Below are positions 11,075 to 20,272 of a stretch of 64,000 nucleotides of DNA, piece by piece. The notes below the pieces were generated by a model. The model saw nothing but the letters and a program-made list of their open reading frames with translations. It made no database searches and had not been told where the DNA came from. The translations under genes were made by a program, and so were the position numbers. This stretch comes from Clostridia bacterium (GTDB taxonomy: Bacteria; Bacillota; Clostridia; Oscillospirales; UBA644). Where the stretch lies: positions 62,001 to 126,000 of the forward strand of contig JAFRTE010000037.1 in assembly GCA_017427285.1 (NCBI GenBank). Reading direction: 5' to 3'. Every line of letters begins with the position of its first letter. Position 1 is the stretch's first letter.

Positions 11075-13321
11075 TCAGCAAAGAGGCGGGCATAAATAGA
11101 TATCCGAGCGGAAATCTGTGTGTTCTTTATCAAAGAGCAGTACCCAGACGCGGATATCTCTTTCCGTCATTTCTTTTGTTACGGGGATATAGTAAGTATA
11201 ATTTCTGTCAGTCTTTCTTACGCTGTATTCCCAGACATTTGAACTGAAAGACGGGGCGCGGTCCTCAGCGCCGTATAAGGTACCGAGACATTCGGCAACA
11301 ACGTTTGCGCCTTCGATACCGTGAACGCCTTCAAGAGCTACCGAAATATACGAACCTTCCTTCCAGTCTTCCTTCTTAACGCGGACTACTGTCATCTGAG
11401 CGCCGATAACTGGCTTTTTTTCGGTTGAAGGAAGAAGATTGTTTGCTTTCGGGTTATCCGGCTTTATTTCTTTATCGCCTTTGAAAAGAGAGATGCGATA
11501 TATTCTGTACATCGGGTTTGGCATACGCAGATATCTTACGCTGCCGTGAAGATCGAAAGAAAGAACGCATCTTTTACCGTCGACCGTTGCCAGCTCGTCA
11601 AAATCAAGCTTGACGATTTCGGCGGTCTCGTTTTCAGTAATTTTCAGGCTGCAATCGCAGCACTTTGTCCAGTTAAGAAGGTCTGAAGAAATATCGAGAG
11701 ATGAAGGCACGGGATTTTCGGGAGATTCTTTAATCGGGACATTGGGAGAAAAATACTCGAATTCAACGCGGTCTGCGCTGTATTCTTTTCCGAAATCAAC
11801 GCGCAGACATCCTCCGTCTTTACGCAAACCGCCCCATCTGAAAAGCGATATGCCGTCAAAAAACGTGTCTTTTTTGCCGTCAAATGCAAAAGCGCTGTCG
11901 CACCCGCGAAGGAGATATGTTTTTTGTGAAAAGAATTGATCTCTTGCCTTCTGGACGACGGGGATCGAAGTTTTTCCCGCGCGGCGGAGCGAACGTGTTT
12001 CGAGAGAGTCGTTATCAAGCGTGAAAAGAGCGGTTTCGGCAAGCTTTACCGCTGTTGAGGGAACGGGAACAGCGGAAGCGGTGCCGAGTTTCTTTATTTC
12101 GTATTCGGTATCCACTTCTTCGTAATCGGAAAGACCTATCATTCGGTGCGGTTTATCGCAAAGAAGCTTAGGCGCGGCTTTTGAATCGCATATTTCAAGA
12201 AGGACTGCCCTGAACGGGTCTGCAACGACCTCAACTTCGCTGCCGTATTCAAATTCTCCGATAAGGTGAATATACGGGTGGCGTATGATAACCGATACTT
12301 TATCGCATTTTTCAAGACCTATTTCACCATCGAGCTTTACGGATACTTTCTTTTTATTCCATGAAGCGTTGCCGAAGGAAATTATCCTTCTCTCGCCGTT
12401 TCCTCTGCTTACGGCGTTCGGTCCGTACTTTTCTTCGTCAAGGATAAAACCTTCCGTAAGAATATCGTTATACTGACGGTGAAGGTTATAAATATACGCG
12501 AGGGCGGCGTGTTCGTCATCCCTTAAAAGCCACGGGTTGGCGTATATTTCCGGAGCGAGGATCAGATTTCTGTTGAACGCCTGATAAACAAGATCGTCCT
12601 CAAACCTGTCCATACACGAAGAAAGGCATACTCCGTGGTCTTCGGTAAGTCGCATCAGCCCTTCCGTCTCGCCTCTGGTAAAAACGAACGCTCTGTGGTG
12701 GGGAGCCGTGCACGTATTCGCCGTATGGACGTCAACATATGTCTCTCCGCCCTGCCAAAGATAGGTAGTAACGTATTTTTCGCATTCTCCAAGATCCAGA
12801 CGGTGGGCAAGAACGATAAGCTCGGGCTGATATTTTCTGCATTCTTCCATCATTCTTGCGAATTTGGGCCGTTTCTCGGGTCTGAGACCGGAACATGCGG
12901 AATCCATCTTTAAAAGCGCAAAACCATAGTCGCGGCAGAATGAAACCATCGTTTCATGGCGCGTTTTCGCTTCTTCTTCCGTATCTCCGAAGCCGTCGGG
13001 TCCGCACCACATACCGAGTTTTGTGCCGATTTTTGAGGCATAGGCTATGATGCTTGAAAAGCCCTCGGGGAATTTTTCTTTTATGAGCGGAATTCTCTCC
13101 GCATAGTATTTTCCGCAAAACGTATCGAGATTTCCGGCATCAAACGCGTAAATATCAAGCTGCATGCCGTACTTTTCCTTCATCCAGCGGAAGTATTCGA
13201 GATTTGCAAGCGTCTGTTCTTCGGACGAGCCCTCGTTTGTGTTGTTTATCCATGAAAAATACTGGGCTTTTGACGGAGTATGCTCGTCAGCGCCTGCGGT
13301 TTTTCTGTCCTTTTCGATCAT
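11075..13321 (-). CDS. GH36/GH27-like glycoside hydrolase
   Basis: The 748-residue product resembles the TIM-barrel alpha-galactosidase clan. GMWCGPDGFG (about 103-112) and LLKMDSACSG (D140 as candidate nucleophile) fit the strand-end motifs of that clan, as does a stretch with LAHRLDLGE downstream. A beta-rich domain follows. A region from about residue 480 (DGKKDTFFDG, LRVDFGKEYSADRVEF) looks like a discoidin-type carbohydrate-binding fold, and another beta domain ends the protein. There is no signal peptide. GGAGGAGG lies ten bases before the ATG. The family is clear only in outline, and the substrate is unknown. Confidence 0.65.
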   Translation of the reverse strand: MIEKDRKTAGADEHTPSKAQYFSWINNTNEGSSEEQTLANLEYFRWMKEKYGMQLDIYAFDAGNLDTFCGKYYAERIPLIKEKFPEGFSSIIAYASKIGTKLGMWCGPDGFGDTEEEAKTRHETMVSFCRDYGFALLKMDSACSGLRPEKRPKFARMMEECRKYQPELIVLAHRLDLGECEKYVTTYLWQGGETYVDVHTANTCTAPHHRAFVFTRGETEGLMRLTEDHGVCLSSCMDRFEDDLVYQAFNRNLILAPEIYANPWLLRDDEHAALAYIYNLHRQYNDILTEGFILDEEKYGPNAVSRGNGERRIISFGNASWNKKKVSVKLDGEIGLEKCDKVSVIIRHPYIHLIGEFEYGSEVEVVADPFRAVLLEICDSKAAPKLLCDKPHRMIGLSDYEEVDTEYEIKKLGTASAVPVPSTAVKLAETALFTLDNDSLETRSLRRAGKTSIPVVQKARDQFFSQKTYLLRGCDSAFAFDGKKDTFFDGISLFRWGGLRKDGGCLRVDFGKEYSADRVEFEYFSPNVPIKESPENPVPSSLDISSDLLNWTKCCDCSLKITENETAEIVKLDFDELATVDGKRCVLSFDLHGSVRYLRMPNPMYRIYRISLFKGDKEIKPDNPKANNLLPSTEKKPVIGAQMTVVRVKKEDWKEGSYISVALEGVHGIEGANVVAECLGTLYGAEDRAPSFSSNVWEYSVRKTDRNYTYYIPVTKEMTERDIRVWVLLFDKEHTDFRSDIYLCPPLC

Positions 13322-13353
13322 GCAGATTTCCTCCTCCGAAAAATCAGATGTAT

Positions 13354-14013
13354 TTATTTTATTCTTATAGAGCGTATGAGATTGTATGCCTTCTGATAGT
13401 TATCGTCAAAATTCATCCAGCGGCTTCTGAATGTTGCAAGGATCATCTTATCGCCCTTTTTTATCGCAACCTGCATCAGCTTATTGCCGGAGTATTCTCC
13501 GCCGGGCGAGAATATGAAATAATACCCCTCCTGATCGCCGATATTCATACTTCCCGCATCGAAAAGCTGAAACTGTTCAACGACGGTGCCTCTTGCATAG
13601 TGGCTTTTATCGGCCCTGTCTGTCTGAAAATTTATCTGATCGATGATATAGTCCTTCGGAGTAGCTATTTCGTCGGACAAAACAGAGGATATATCTTTAA
13701 TAATAACGTTGTCAAGCTCAACTCCGCTGTCGCTTGCGCCTGCTTTCGGGACGGTTACTTTATAGCCGTCATCGTTTGATATTTTCGTTACAGACCAGAA
13801 AGCGGGTTTCCACATAAAAAAGAAATCCGCCGAATACGGTTTATCGCAAAGTATAAGGAAAACAACGAGCGCAACAGCCGCAACGATGATTATTTCCCTT
13901 TTTGTTATATATTTTGAGAGCTTTTTCTTCAGATCTTTCGCTTCGGTTTTTATTTTTTCGGTAAGATCAACAGTTTCAACGTTGTTTTCACCGTTATTGC
14001 CGTTATTATCCAT
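13354..14013 (-). CDS. Single-pass membrane protein of unknown function
   Basis: The 219-residue product starts with an Asn-rich stretch and a charged, lysine-rich segment (about residues 17-42). One strong membrane helix (IIIVAAVALVVFLILC) follows, then an outward-facing beta-rich domain of about 150 residues. I do not recognise the outer domain. It lies 32 bases upstream of the GH36-like gene on the same strand and may share its transcript. The topology (positive residues before the helix) predicts an extracellular C-terminus. Confidence 0.7.
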   Translation of the reverse strand: MDNNGNNGENNVETVDLTEKIKTEAKDLKKKLSKYITKREIIIVAAVALVVFLILCDKPYSADFFFMWKPAFWSVTKISNDDGYKVTVPKAGASDSGVELDNVIIKDISSVLSDEIATPKDYIIDQINFQTDRADKSHYARGTVVEQFQLFDAGSMNIGDQEGYYFIFSPGGEYSGNKLMQVAIKKGDKMILATFRSRWMNFDDNYQKAYNLIRSIRIK

Positions 14014-14120
14014 TTTTAACCTCTGAAACTTTTTTTTTCGTTATATTTTTTTAATTATATCATTTTTTATAGGAGTGTAAAGGGAGCAAAAAGTAATTTT
14101 TTGTTAAATTTCAAAATCAG

Positions 14121-14149
14121 TTGATTTTCGGCCGCCTTTATGCTATACT
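14121..14149 (+). promoter_or_regulatory. Extended -10 promoter of the GH38 gene
   Basis: TTGATT (14121-14126), a 17-base spacer and TATACT (14144-14149), with TG at 14141-14142 forming an extended -10. The box lies about 50 bases before the start codon. Confidence 0.75.
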
Positions 14150-14200
14150 GAACTAAGATTTTCGCAATAGGTAAACGAAAGAAACTGTGAGGTATTGGTT

Positions 14201-17200
14201 ATGTCTGCGAAAAAAGAAAAAAACAAGCGTAAACTTTATGCCGTTTCAGACGCGCATCTTGACACTCAGTGGAACTGGGATATACAGGATACGATACGCG
14301 ACTGCATAAAAAACACACTGGAGCGCAATTTTGAGCTTATAGAAAAATACCCCGGATATAAGTTTAATTTTGAAGGCGCGTTCAGATACAGACTTGCAAA
14401 AGAATATTACCCCGAGCTTTATGAAAAGCTGAAAGAATACGTAGCCGCGGGACGTTGGAACGTTGCGGGCAGCACGTGGGACGCGTGTGACGTTAATATC
14501 CCGTCGTCGGAAGCGCTTATGCGGCAGATACTTATCGGAAACGGCTTTTTCGAAAAGGAATTCGGTAAAAAAAGCACCGATATCTTTCTGACGGACTGTT
14601 TCGGTTTTTCATACGCTCTTCCTTCCATTGAAGCGCATATGGGGCTCAACGGTTTTTCAACGCAGAAGCTCGAATGGGGCATGGGAACGCCGGTAATTAA
14701 AGACGGCAAGGTTTTGAAGCCGTATAAGACCGAAGAAGGTCAGAGAATGGACATAGGCAAATGGAGAGGTCCCGACGGAAAATACGTTTATACCGTGCTT
14801 GATCCGGGTGGATACGGCTGCAACTTTGACGACGGCGGCAACGAAACGCCGGTAAACAAACGTCCCGAATACCTTGAAATGATAAAGAAAAACGAAGAGA
14901 TTTCCGGCGTAAGCAAAAAGGTGCGTTATTTCGGAACGGGCGACTACGGCGGAAGCCCGAAGGAATCCTCCGCAAAAATGATAAACGAAGCGCTTGAGGA
15001 CAACGAAAACGGACTATACGAAGTTGTAATGGCATCTACCGATCAGCTTTACAACGATATCACACCCGCGGAAGACGCTAAGCTGCCGCTTTACGACGGA
15101 GAGCTTCTTATTCCGCACGGTTACGGTGCGTATACGTCAAGAGCCATAAATAAACGCTGGAACAGAAAAAACGAGCTTCTTGCTGACAGCGCGGAAAAGG
15201 CGGCGATCTCCGCTCGGCTGCTTGCGGGAGAAAAATACCCCGCAGAGAATTTTGATTTTGCGTGGAAGCAGTTTTTATGGCATCAGTTTCACGACGATCT
15301 GCCGGGAACGTCGATCCCGAGCGCAAACACATACTCGCACAACGATTACGTCGTATCGTTGAATATGTTTGCAACGGAGCTGAAAAACTCCGTAGGAGCG
15401 GTATCAAAAACGCTGAAAACAGACGTTGAAGACACACCTGTCGTTGTTTTCAATCCCGTCGCAGGCGAAGTAAACGGAGAAGTTGAAGTAAAAACCGCGC
15501 TTAAATCGGATTACGTCCGCGTTTTTGACGCAGAAGGAAACGAATACCCCGCACAGATAAAAGACGGCGTTGTAAAATTTACCGCAACCGTACCCGCAAC
15601 GGGATTTAAAGTATTTTCAGTCAGGGAAAGCAGGAGCGCGAGAAGAGCAAAATCCGAGCTTTCGGTTACGAAAACTTCGCTTGAAAACGGAAGATACAGA
15701 GTTAAAATCGATAAAAACGGTGATATTTTCTCCGTTTACGACAAAAAGCTTGAAAAAGAGCTTATGGAAAAGCCCTCGCGTTTTCAGATAACTCATGACG
15801 AATCAAGAGTATATCCGTCGTGGGAGATAGATTATATAAGCTATACTGACGAGCCGAAATTCGTCGGCGGAAAAGCGGAAACGGAGATCGTTGACAAAGG
15901 TCCCGCAAAAGTTTCGCTTAAAGTAACGAGACATTACGGCAACAGCAAATTTGTTCAGACAATAAGTCTTTGCGAAGGCGGAGACAGAGTAGATGTTGAC
16001 TGCAGAATCGAATGGAGAGAGCAGCATTCTTTCCTGAAGCTGACTTTCCCGTTTACGGCAAAAAACGAAAACGCCGATTTTGATATCGGGCTTGGCGCAA
16101 TCACGCGCGGAAACACGACCTGCGAACCTTATTATGAATATACGCACCACCAGTGGGCGGATATTACCGATAAGAGCGGCGAATACGGCGTTTCGCTGAT
16201 AAACGACTGCAAATACGGCATCGATAAGCCGGACGACGGTACGTTGCGGCTGACGCTGATACACACTCCGAGCTGGGGCGCTTTGCTGTGGTCGGCGCAG
16301 TGTTTCCAGGAATTCGGAACAAACATATTCAGATACTCGATAGCGGCGCACGAAGGCGACAGAACAGAAACTCCGTTTAAAGCAGCCGCATTCAATCAGC
16401 CGCTTATTCCGTTTATCTGCCCGAAGCACGACGGAAAACTCTCCGAGTTTTCGCTTGTTGAAACGAGCGGAAAGGAATTTGTTGTTAAAGCCGTTAAAAA
16501 AGAGGAAAAAGGCGAAAGAACTGTCGTTCGCGTTCAGGAAATGACGGGAAAAGACGTTAAAGGCGCTTTTCTTAAATTCGGGAAAGACCTTCTTTCCGCC
16601 GTTGAAACAAACGGTTACGAAGAGGAAATAAAAGCCGTAAAAGTGAGCGGAAATAAGCTTAAATTCAATCTGAAACCGTTTGAAGTCAAAACTTTTGCGA
16701 TCGTACTGAATAAAGACGAGGCGGAAAGCCGCAGGACGGCGACGATCCCCCTGCCCTACGACAAGAGGATAACATCTCTAAACGAAAAGCGTACGGTCGG
16801 CGATCTTTTCAACGGTATTTCCATTCCCGAAGAGATCTACAGCGAAAACATAACCGTGGGCGGTATTCCGTTTGAAATGGGTAAAAAAGGCAAGATGAAC
16901 GGAATGATCTGCACGGGTCAGACGGTAAAAATACCGAAAGGAGCGGATAAGCTGTGGATCGTTGCCGCCGCAAACGGAGACAGAGACGCTCAATTCAAGG
17001 TCGGTAAAAAGACAGTTGATATAAAAATTCAGGATTTCAGCGAAAATATCGGCGAGTGGGACCTTATAGGCAGCAAACATCAGCTTGCGAGAATAAAACG
17101 CGACGATCTTGCGGCATGCTATACTCACACCCATAACGCGGAGGGAGACAGACTTTACCTGTTTGCATATCTCTTCAGATACTGTATAAACGTTAAAGGT

Positions 17201-17950
17201 GTAAAGGAAGTAACATTCCCATGCGACGAAAATATCATAGTGACGGCTGCGACCGCAACGTTTGACAAAAACGACGAAGCAATACCTGCAAATCTGCTTT
17301 ACGATTCTTCCGAAACCGAAAAAACATACAAAGTAACGATAAAAACGGCGCTCGGAGAAGAAGTAAAAGAAGTAGGAGCGGAAAAGACGTTTTTTGTTGA
17401 AGCTCCCCTGACTTATGAAAACGGCAAGGTTTTCAAACGCTGGACGGGCGACGGCATTATATTTACGGACGACACGAGAGCGCTTCTGGCAGTAACGAAA
17501 GACATTACGGTTACTGCGGAAACGATGGATTTCGGCAAGGATCTGCTTGAAAAACGGCCGTGCAGAGCGAATATAATGCACGAAGGTTTCAACGGTCCCG
17601 AAAACGCGCTTGACGGTACGGGAAAACGGTTCTGGCATTCGAAATTCGACGAAAACGGAGAGGCGTATATAGAGCTGTTCCTCGGCGGAACAAAGACGAT
17701 TTCGCGCTGGCTCACGCAGGGAACGGGCGCACGCAACGGATTCAAGCTTAACAACAGAGATTTCCGCCTTGAATACAAGCTTCGCAGGGAAGACGAGTGG
17801 AAAATCGCCGATTCTGTAAAGGACAACACTGATACACTTACTGTCAGAGAGTTTGCTCCGGTTAAAGCGAACGTTGTAAGAATCGTATTTACAAACGATA
17901 AAAAGGATGAGGATTACGCCGTCCGTCTCCACCGCTTCTGTTTGGCATAA
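14201..17950 (+). CDS. GH38 alpha-mannosidase with C-terminal accessory domains
   Basis: The enzyme removes alpha-linked mannose using a zinc ion. The 1249-residue product has the zinc motif AHLDTQW (H19, D21), the nucleophile region TDCFGFSY (D132) and the last zinc ligand in FHDDLPGTSIP. Beta-sandwich domains follow to about residue 880. Near 1030-1100 a stretch with KRWTGDG resembles a bacterial InlB/Flg_new-type repeat. The last 140 residues look like an F5/8 type C (discoidin) domain. There is no signal peptide, despite domains usually found on secreted enzymes. The ATG at 14201 follows GTGAGG. A TTG two codons earlier is less likely. Confidence 0.92.
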   Translation: MSAKKEKNKRKLYAVSDAHLDTQWNWDIQDTIRDCIKNTLERNFELIEKYPGYKFNFEGAFRYRLAKEYYPELYEKLKEYVAAGRWNVAGSTWDACDVNIPSSEALMRQILIGNGFFEKEFGKKSTDIFLTDCFGFSYALPSIEAHMGLNGFSTQKLEWGMGTPVIKDGKVLKPYKTEEGQRMDIGKWRGPDGKYVYTVLDPGGYGCNFDDGGNETPVNKRPEYLEMIKKNEEISGVSKKVRYFGTGDYGGSPKESSAKMINEALEDNENGLYEVVMASTDQLYNDITPAEDAKLPLYDGELLIPHGYGAYTSRAINKRWNRKNELLADSAEKAAISARLLAGEKYPAENFDFAWKQFLWHQFHDDLPGTSIPSANTYSHNDYVVSLNMFATELKNSVGAVSKTLKTDVEDTPVVVFNPVAGEVNGEVEVKTALKSDYVRVFDAEGNEYPAQIKDGVVKFTATVPATGFKVFSVRESRSARRAKSELSVTKTSLENGRYRVKIDKNGDIFSVYDKKLEKELMEKPSRFQITHDESRVYPSWEIDYISYTDEPKFVGGKAETEIVDKGPAKVSLKVTRHYGNSKFVQTISLCEGGDRVDVDCRIEWREQHSFLKLTFPFTAKNENADFDIGLGAITRGNTTCEPYYEYTHHQWADITDKSGEYGVSLINDCKYGIDKPDDGTLRLTLIHTPSWGALLWSAQCFQEFGTNIFRYSIAAHEGDRTETPFKAAAFNQPLIPFICPKHDGKLSEFSLVETSGKEFVVKAVKKEEKGERTVVRVQEMTGKDVKGAFLKFGKDLLSAVETNGYEEEIKAVKVSGNKLKFNLKPFEVKTFAIVLNKDEAESRRTATIPLPYDKRITSLNEKRTVGDLFNGISIPEEIYSENITVGGIPFEMGKKGKMNGMICTGQTVKIPKGADKLWIVAAANGDRDAQFKVGKKTVDIKIQDFSENIGEWDLIGSKHQLARIKRDDLAACYTHTHNAEGDRLYLFAYLFRYCINVKGVKEVTFPCDENIIVTAATATFDKNDEAIPANLLYDSSETEKTYKVTIKTALGEEVKEVGAEKTFFVEAPLTYENGKVFKRWTGDGIIFTDDTRALLAVTKDITVTAETMDFGKDLLEKRPCRANIMHEGFNGPENALDGTGKRFWHSKFDENGEAYIELFLGGTKTISRWLTQGTGARNGFKLNNRDFRLEYKLRREDEWKIADSVKDNTDTLTVREFAPVKANVVRIVFTNDKKDEDYAVRLHRFCLA

Positions 17951-17951
17951 A

Positions 17952-17998
17952 AGGTAAAAAAACCGAGAGTCTGTGCATAGCACAGACTCTTTTTTCTT
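17952..17998. terminator. Bidirectional terminator between the GH38 and ogt genes
   Basis: A perfect 10-base stem AGAGTCTGTG/CACAGACTCT (17966-17975, 17981-17990) with loop CATAG is preceded by an A-run and followed by TTTTTCTTTT. It serves both converging genes. Confidence 0.93.
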
Positions 17999-18011
17999 TT
18001 GATCATGCGGT

Positions 18012-18515
18012 TTAAAGGATTTTTTCGAGTTTTAAAAGCGCGGTTTTTTTGTCAAGGCCTCCGGCGTATCCCGTAAGGGAGCCGTTTGCTCCGACAACTC
18101 TGTGGCAGGGAACTATCAGCGAGATACCGTTATGGCCGACAGCTCCGCCAACCGCGCGTGCTGATACCTTTTTCCCTCCCCGCTTATTTGAAAGGATTTT
18201 CGCTATCTCTCCGTATGTAACCGTATGCCCGTATGGAATTGAAAGCAGGAGTTCATATACTTCCTTGCGAAAAGGCGTTGTTTGCTGGTATATCGGCGGA
18301 GTAAAATCGGGGGATTTTCCGCTGAAGTAGATGTCAAGCCATTGTTTTGTCTGAGTAAATATCGGAAGAGCGGCGAACACGCTTTCCGAAATAATATTTT
18401 GCGGGAAATATTTCTGTCCGTCGAACCATAGCCCCGTAAGAAATTCGCCGCTGCCTGCAAGAGTTATTTCTCCGAGCGGAGAATTGTAATGATTTATAAA
18501 AACGATATCACTCAT
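18012..18515 (-). CDS. ogt: Methylated-DNA-protein-cysteine methyltransferase (Ogt/AdaB type)
   Basis: This suicide repair protein takes the alkyl group from O6-alkylguanine onto its own cysteine. The active-site motif VPCHRVVGANGSLTGYAGGL is complete, preceded by the helix-turn-helix region YGHTVTYGEIAKIL. The length of 167 residues is normal. The start is either this ATG or a GTG two codons upstream (18521). Neither has a strong ribosome site. It follows the DHHW gene by 16 bases and may be read with it. Confidence 0.93.
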   Translation of the reverse strand: MSDIVFINHYNSPLGEITLAGSGEFLTGLWFDGQKYFPQNIISESVFAALPIFTQTKQWLDIYFSGKSPDFTPPIYQQTTPFRKEVYELLLSIPYGHTVTYGEIAKILSNKRGGKKVSARAVGGAVGHNGISLIVPCHRVVGANGSLTGYAGGLDKKTALLKLEKIL

Positions 18516-18531
18516 TTTCACGCTTTGCGTA

Positions 18532-20256
18532 TCAGTTGCCGACTATACGGTTTACGTTGCGGACCCATGAGGCGACGTTGGGGTTGAAAATGTTCGTCAT
18601 AAAGATCACGTCTTTCAGCGGATAGTCCTTCAAAAGGTCGTAAAGATCAAAATTGACATGACGGGGGTCTGCGACAATAATTGTACGGTAATGCTCGCAA
18701 AGATACGGCACGAAGGCGCATCCGTATGAATCTTTAATGACAAGGACCGTCATATCCGCAGGGTTTTCTGGAACGGAGATTATCGTATACGGATTGTCTC
18801 CCGTGATAAATGCGGAATATCCTCTCCAGGACGTTCTGACGCAGCCGTTATATTCTGTTACGTTGCCGTTGCTTTCATATACGGTCATGCTGTTTTTCTT
18901 GGTGGGCAGATATGCGTAAAGCTCATCCTTAAACCCCGCGACACGTTCATCTTTTGTCATGGAATAAGCGGTGCCGCGCCATTTGGAATTGAGGAGTACC
19001 TCTTCCATATCTTCGATCGGCGTAGGATCGAGACCGACCGATTTTGCAAATTCGGCGTATGCGTAATATGCGCCGCGCGCTGTCCAGTGGTGGTCTGATC
19101 TGTAATAGATATATTCGTCGCGATGGGCAAAAAGCGCGGGATAAACGTTTACTTTATTGATATTATCGCCACAGTAGGAGTTTATCGTTTCGATCATTGA
19201 ATTTTGATCGGTTATTTTTTTTCTTATGCTTTCGTTGTCTATCATACCCGAAGACAGCGGCGCAACGAGAATCGTAACACGGGAATTGCTGAAAAGCTCT
19301 GCATAGTGGTTGATCGCTTTTCCGTATTTTTCGGCGGTGGATCTTACAAGATACGGAATTGAATGGACCGCGTTGCGGTAAATGATATAGCCGTCGGAGA
19401 GAAATTCCGCCTTATCGGAGTCGACCGTCTGAGGAGGTGTGGTTTGTGACGGAGCGGGCGATTCGGGAACGGCGGGTTCGGGAGTTGATTCCGTATTTGA
19501 GGCTGCAGGCTCTTCCTGTTTCGGCGTTTCCTCCTGCTTTGCGGGATCTTCGGCAGACTGCTGTTCGGGTACGGACTGTTCGGGCGTTTCGGCGGATTGC
19601 TCCTGAGTTTCGGGCGTCTGCTCGGTAATTTCTGAGGTAACGGTTTCTTCTGCGGTAGTCTCAACATTTTCCGCCGTTTCAGTCGTTTCGAAAGAAACGG
19701 GGTTTTCTTCCGCCTTGTCGTTCGGCGAGGCGGGGATATTGCCCGACTGAACGGGATCGTAATCTACAGGTCTTTGAGTGGGATTATCAGCAACGGGAGT
19801 TTCGGTCTGTGTGCTGTCATCGCTAACGGATACTTCTTCGGGAACAGTTTCTTCTTCCTCCGAGGGAACGTCGTCGGGAATTTCGCCGACCTCCACGTTT
19901 TCGGTCGTTTCACCGTCTTCGGGAGACAAAGACGTCTGACTTGTTTTTGACGGGATAAATACGACGTTCTCTTCGTTGTCGGGCAAAAGCGCCGAAATGC
20001 CGTGGAAGGATTCGGTTTTTTTAGCGACATCCACAAGAAATTCTCTGCCGATAAAATTATCGGAAACATATTCGTCTATTCCCGCAAAAAACGAGCCGTC
20101 CGCAAGGGATTGAAAAGAAAACTGCGGAAAAGACGCGAGCGATCTGTTTTCGCGCTCGGATACCGTAGGACGGTCCTGCCAGAAAATGTTGAAAAGCGAT
20201 ACCGCAAGCACGGCAACTGCGACTGTGAAGACGCAGACAATTTGTATTTTTTTCAC
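18532..20256 (-). CDS. DHHW-family (AlgJ/AlgX-like) SGNH-type protein
   Basis: This family partners MBOAT acyltransferases in acylating extracellular polymers. The 574-residue product has an N-terminal membrane anchor or signal (about residues 5-25), then SERENRSLASFP, typical of the family's start. A long linker (about 100-280) is rich in Glu, Thr, Pro, Ser and Gln and probably disordered. The C-terminal SGNH-like domain has YYRSDHHWTARGAYYAY with the Asp-His pair and VLVIKDSYGCAFVPYL with the catalytic-type Asp and Ser. The GTG at 20256 follows AGGAGG. An upstream ATG would overlap the MBOAT gene and has no ribosome site. Confidence 0.85.
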   Translation of the reverse strand: MKKIQIVCVFTVAVAVLAVSLFNIFWQDRPTVSERENRSLASFPQFSFQSLADGSFFAGIDEYVSDNFIGREFLVDVAKKTESFHGISALLPDNEENVVFIPSKTSQTSLSPEDGETTENVEVGEIPDDVPSEEEETVPEEVSVSDDSTQTETPVADNPTQRPVDYDPVQSGNIPASPNDKAEENPVSFETTETAENVETTAEETVTSEITEQTPETQEQSAETPEQSVPEQQSAEDPAKQEETPKQEEPAASNTESTPEPAVPESPAPSQTTPPQTVDSDKAEFLSDGYIIYRNAVHSIPYLVRSTAEKYGKAINHYAELFSNSRVTILVAPLSSGMIDNESIRKKITDQNSMIETINSYCGDNINKVNVYPALFAHRDEYIYYRSDHHWTARGAYYAYAEFAKSVGLDPTPIEDMEEVLLNSKWRGTAYSMTKDERVAGFKDELYAYLPTKKNSMTVYESNGNVTEYNGCVRTSWRGYSAFITGDNPYTIISVPENPADMTVLVIKDSYGCAFVPYLCEHYRTIIVADPRHVNFDLYDLLKDYPLKDVIFMTNIFNPNVASWVRNVNRIVGN

Positions 20257-20272
20257 AGCTACGCCTCCTGAA

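Noticed and set aside
16778..17983. Minus-strand open frame of 401 codons inside the GH38 gene
   Set aside because: The plus-strand frame gives clear GH38 and discoidin-like domains. The minus-strand product is unlike any protein I know.
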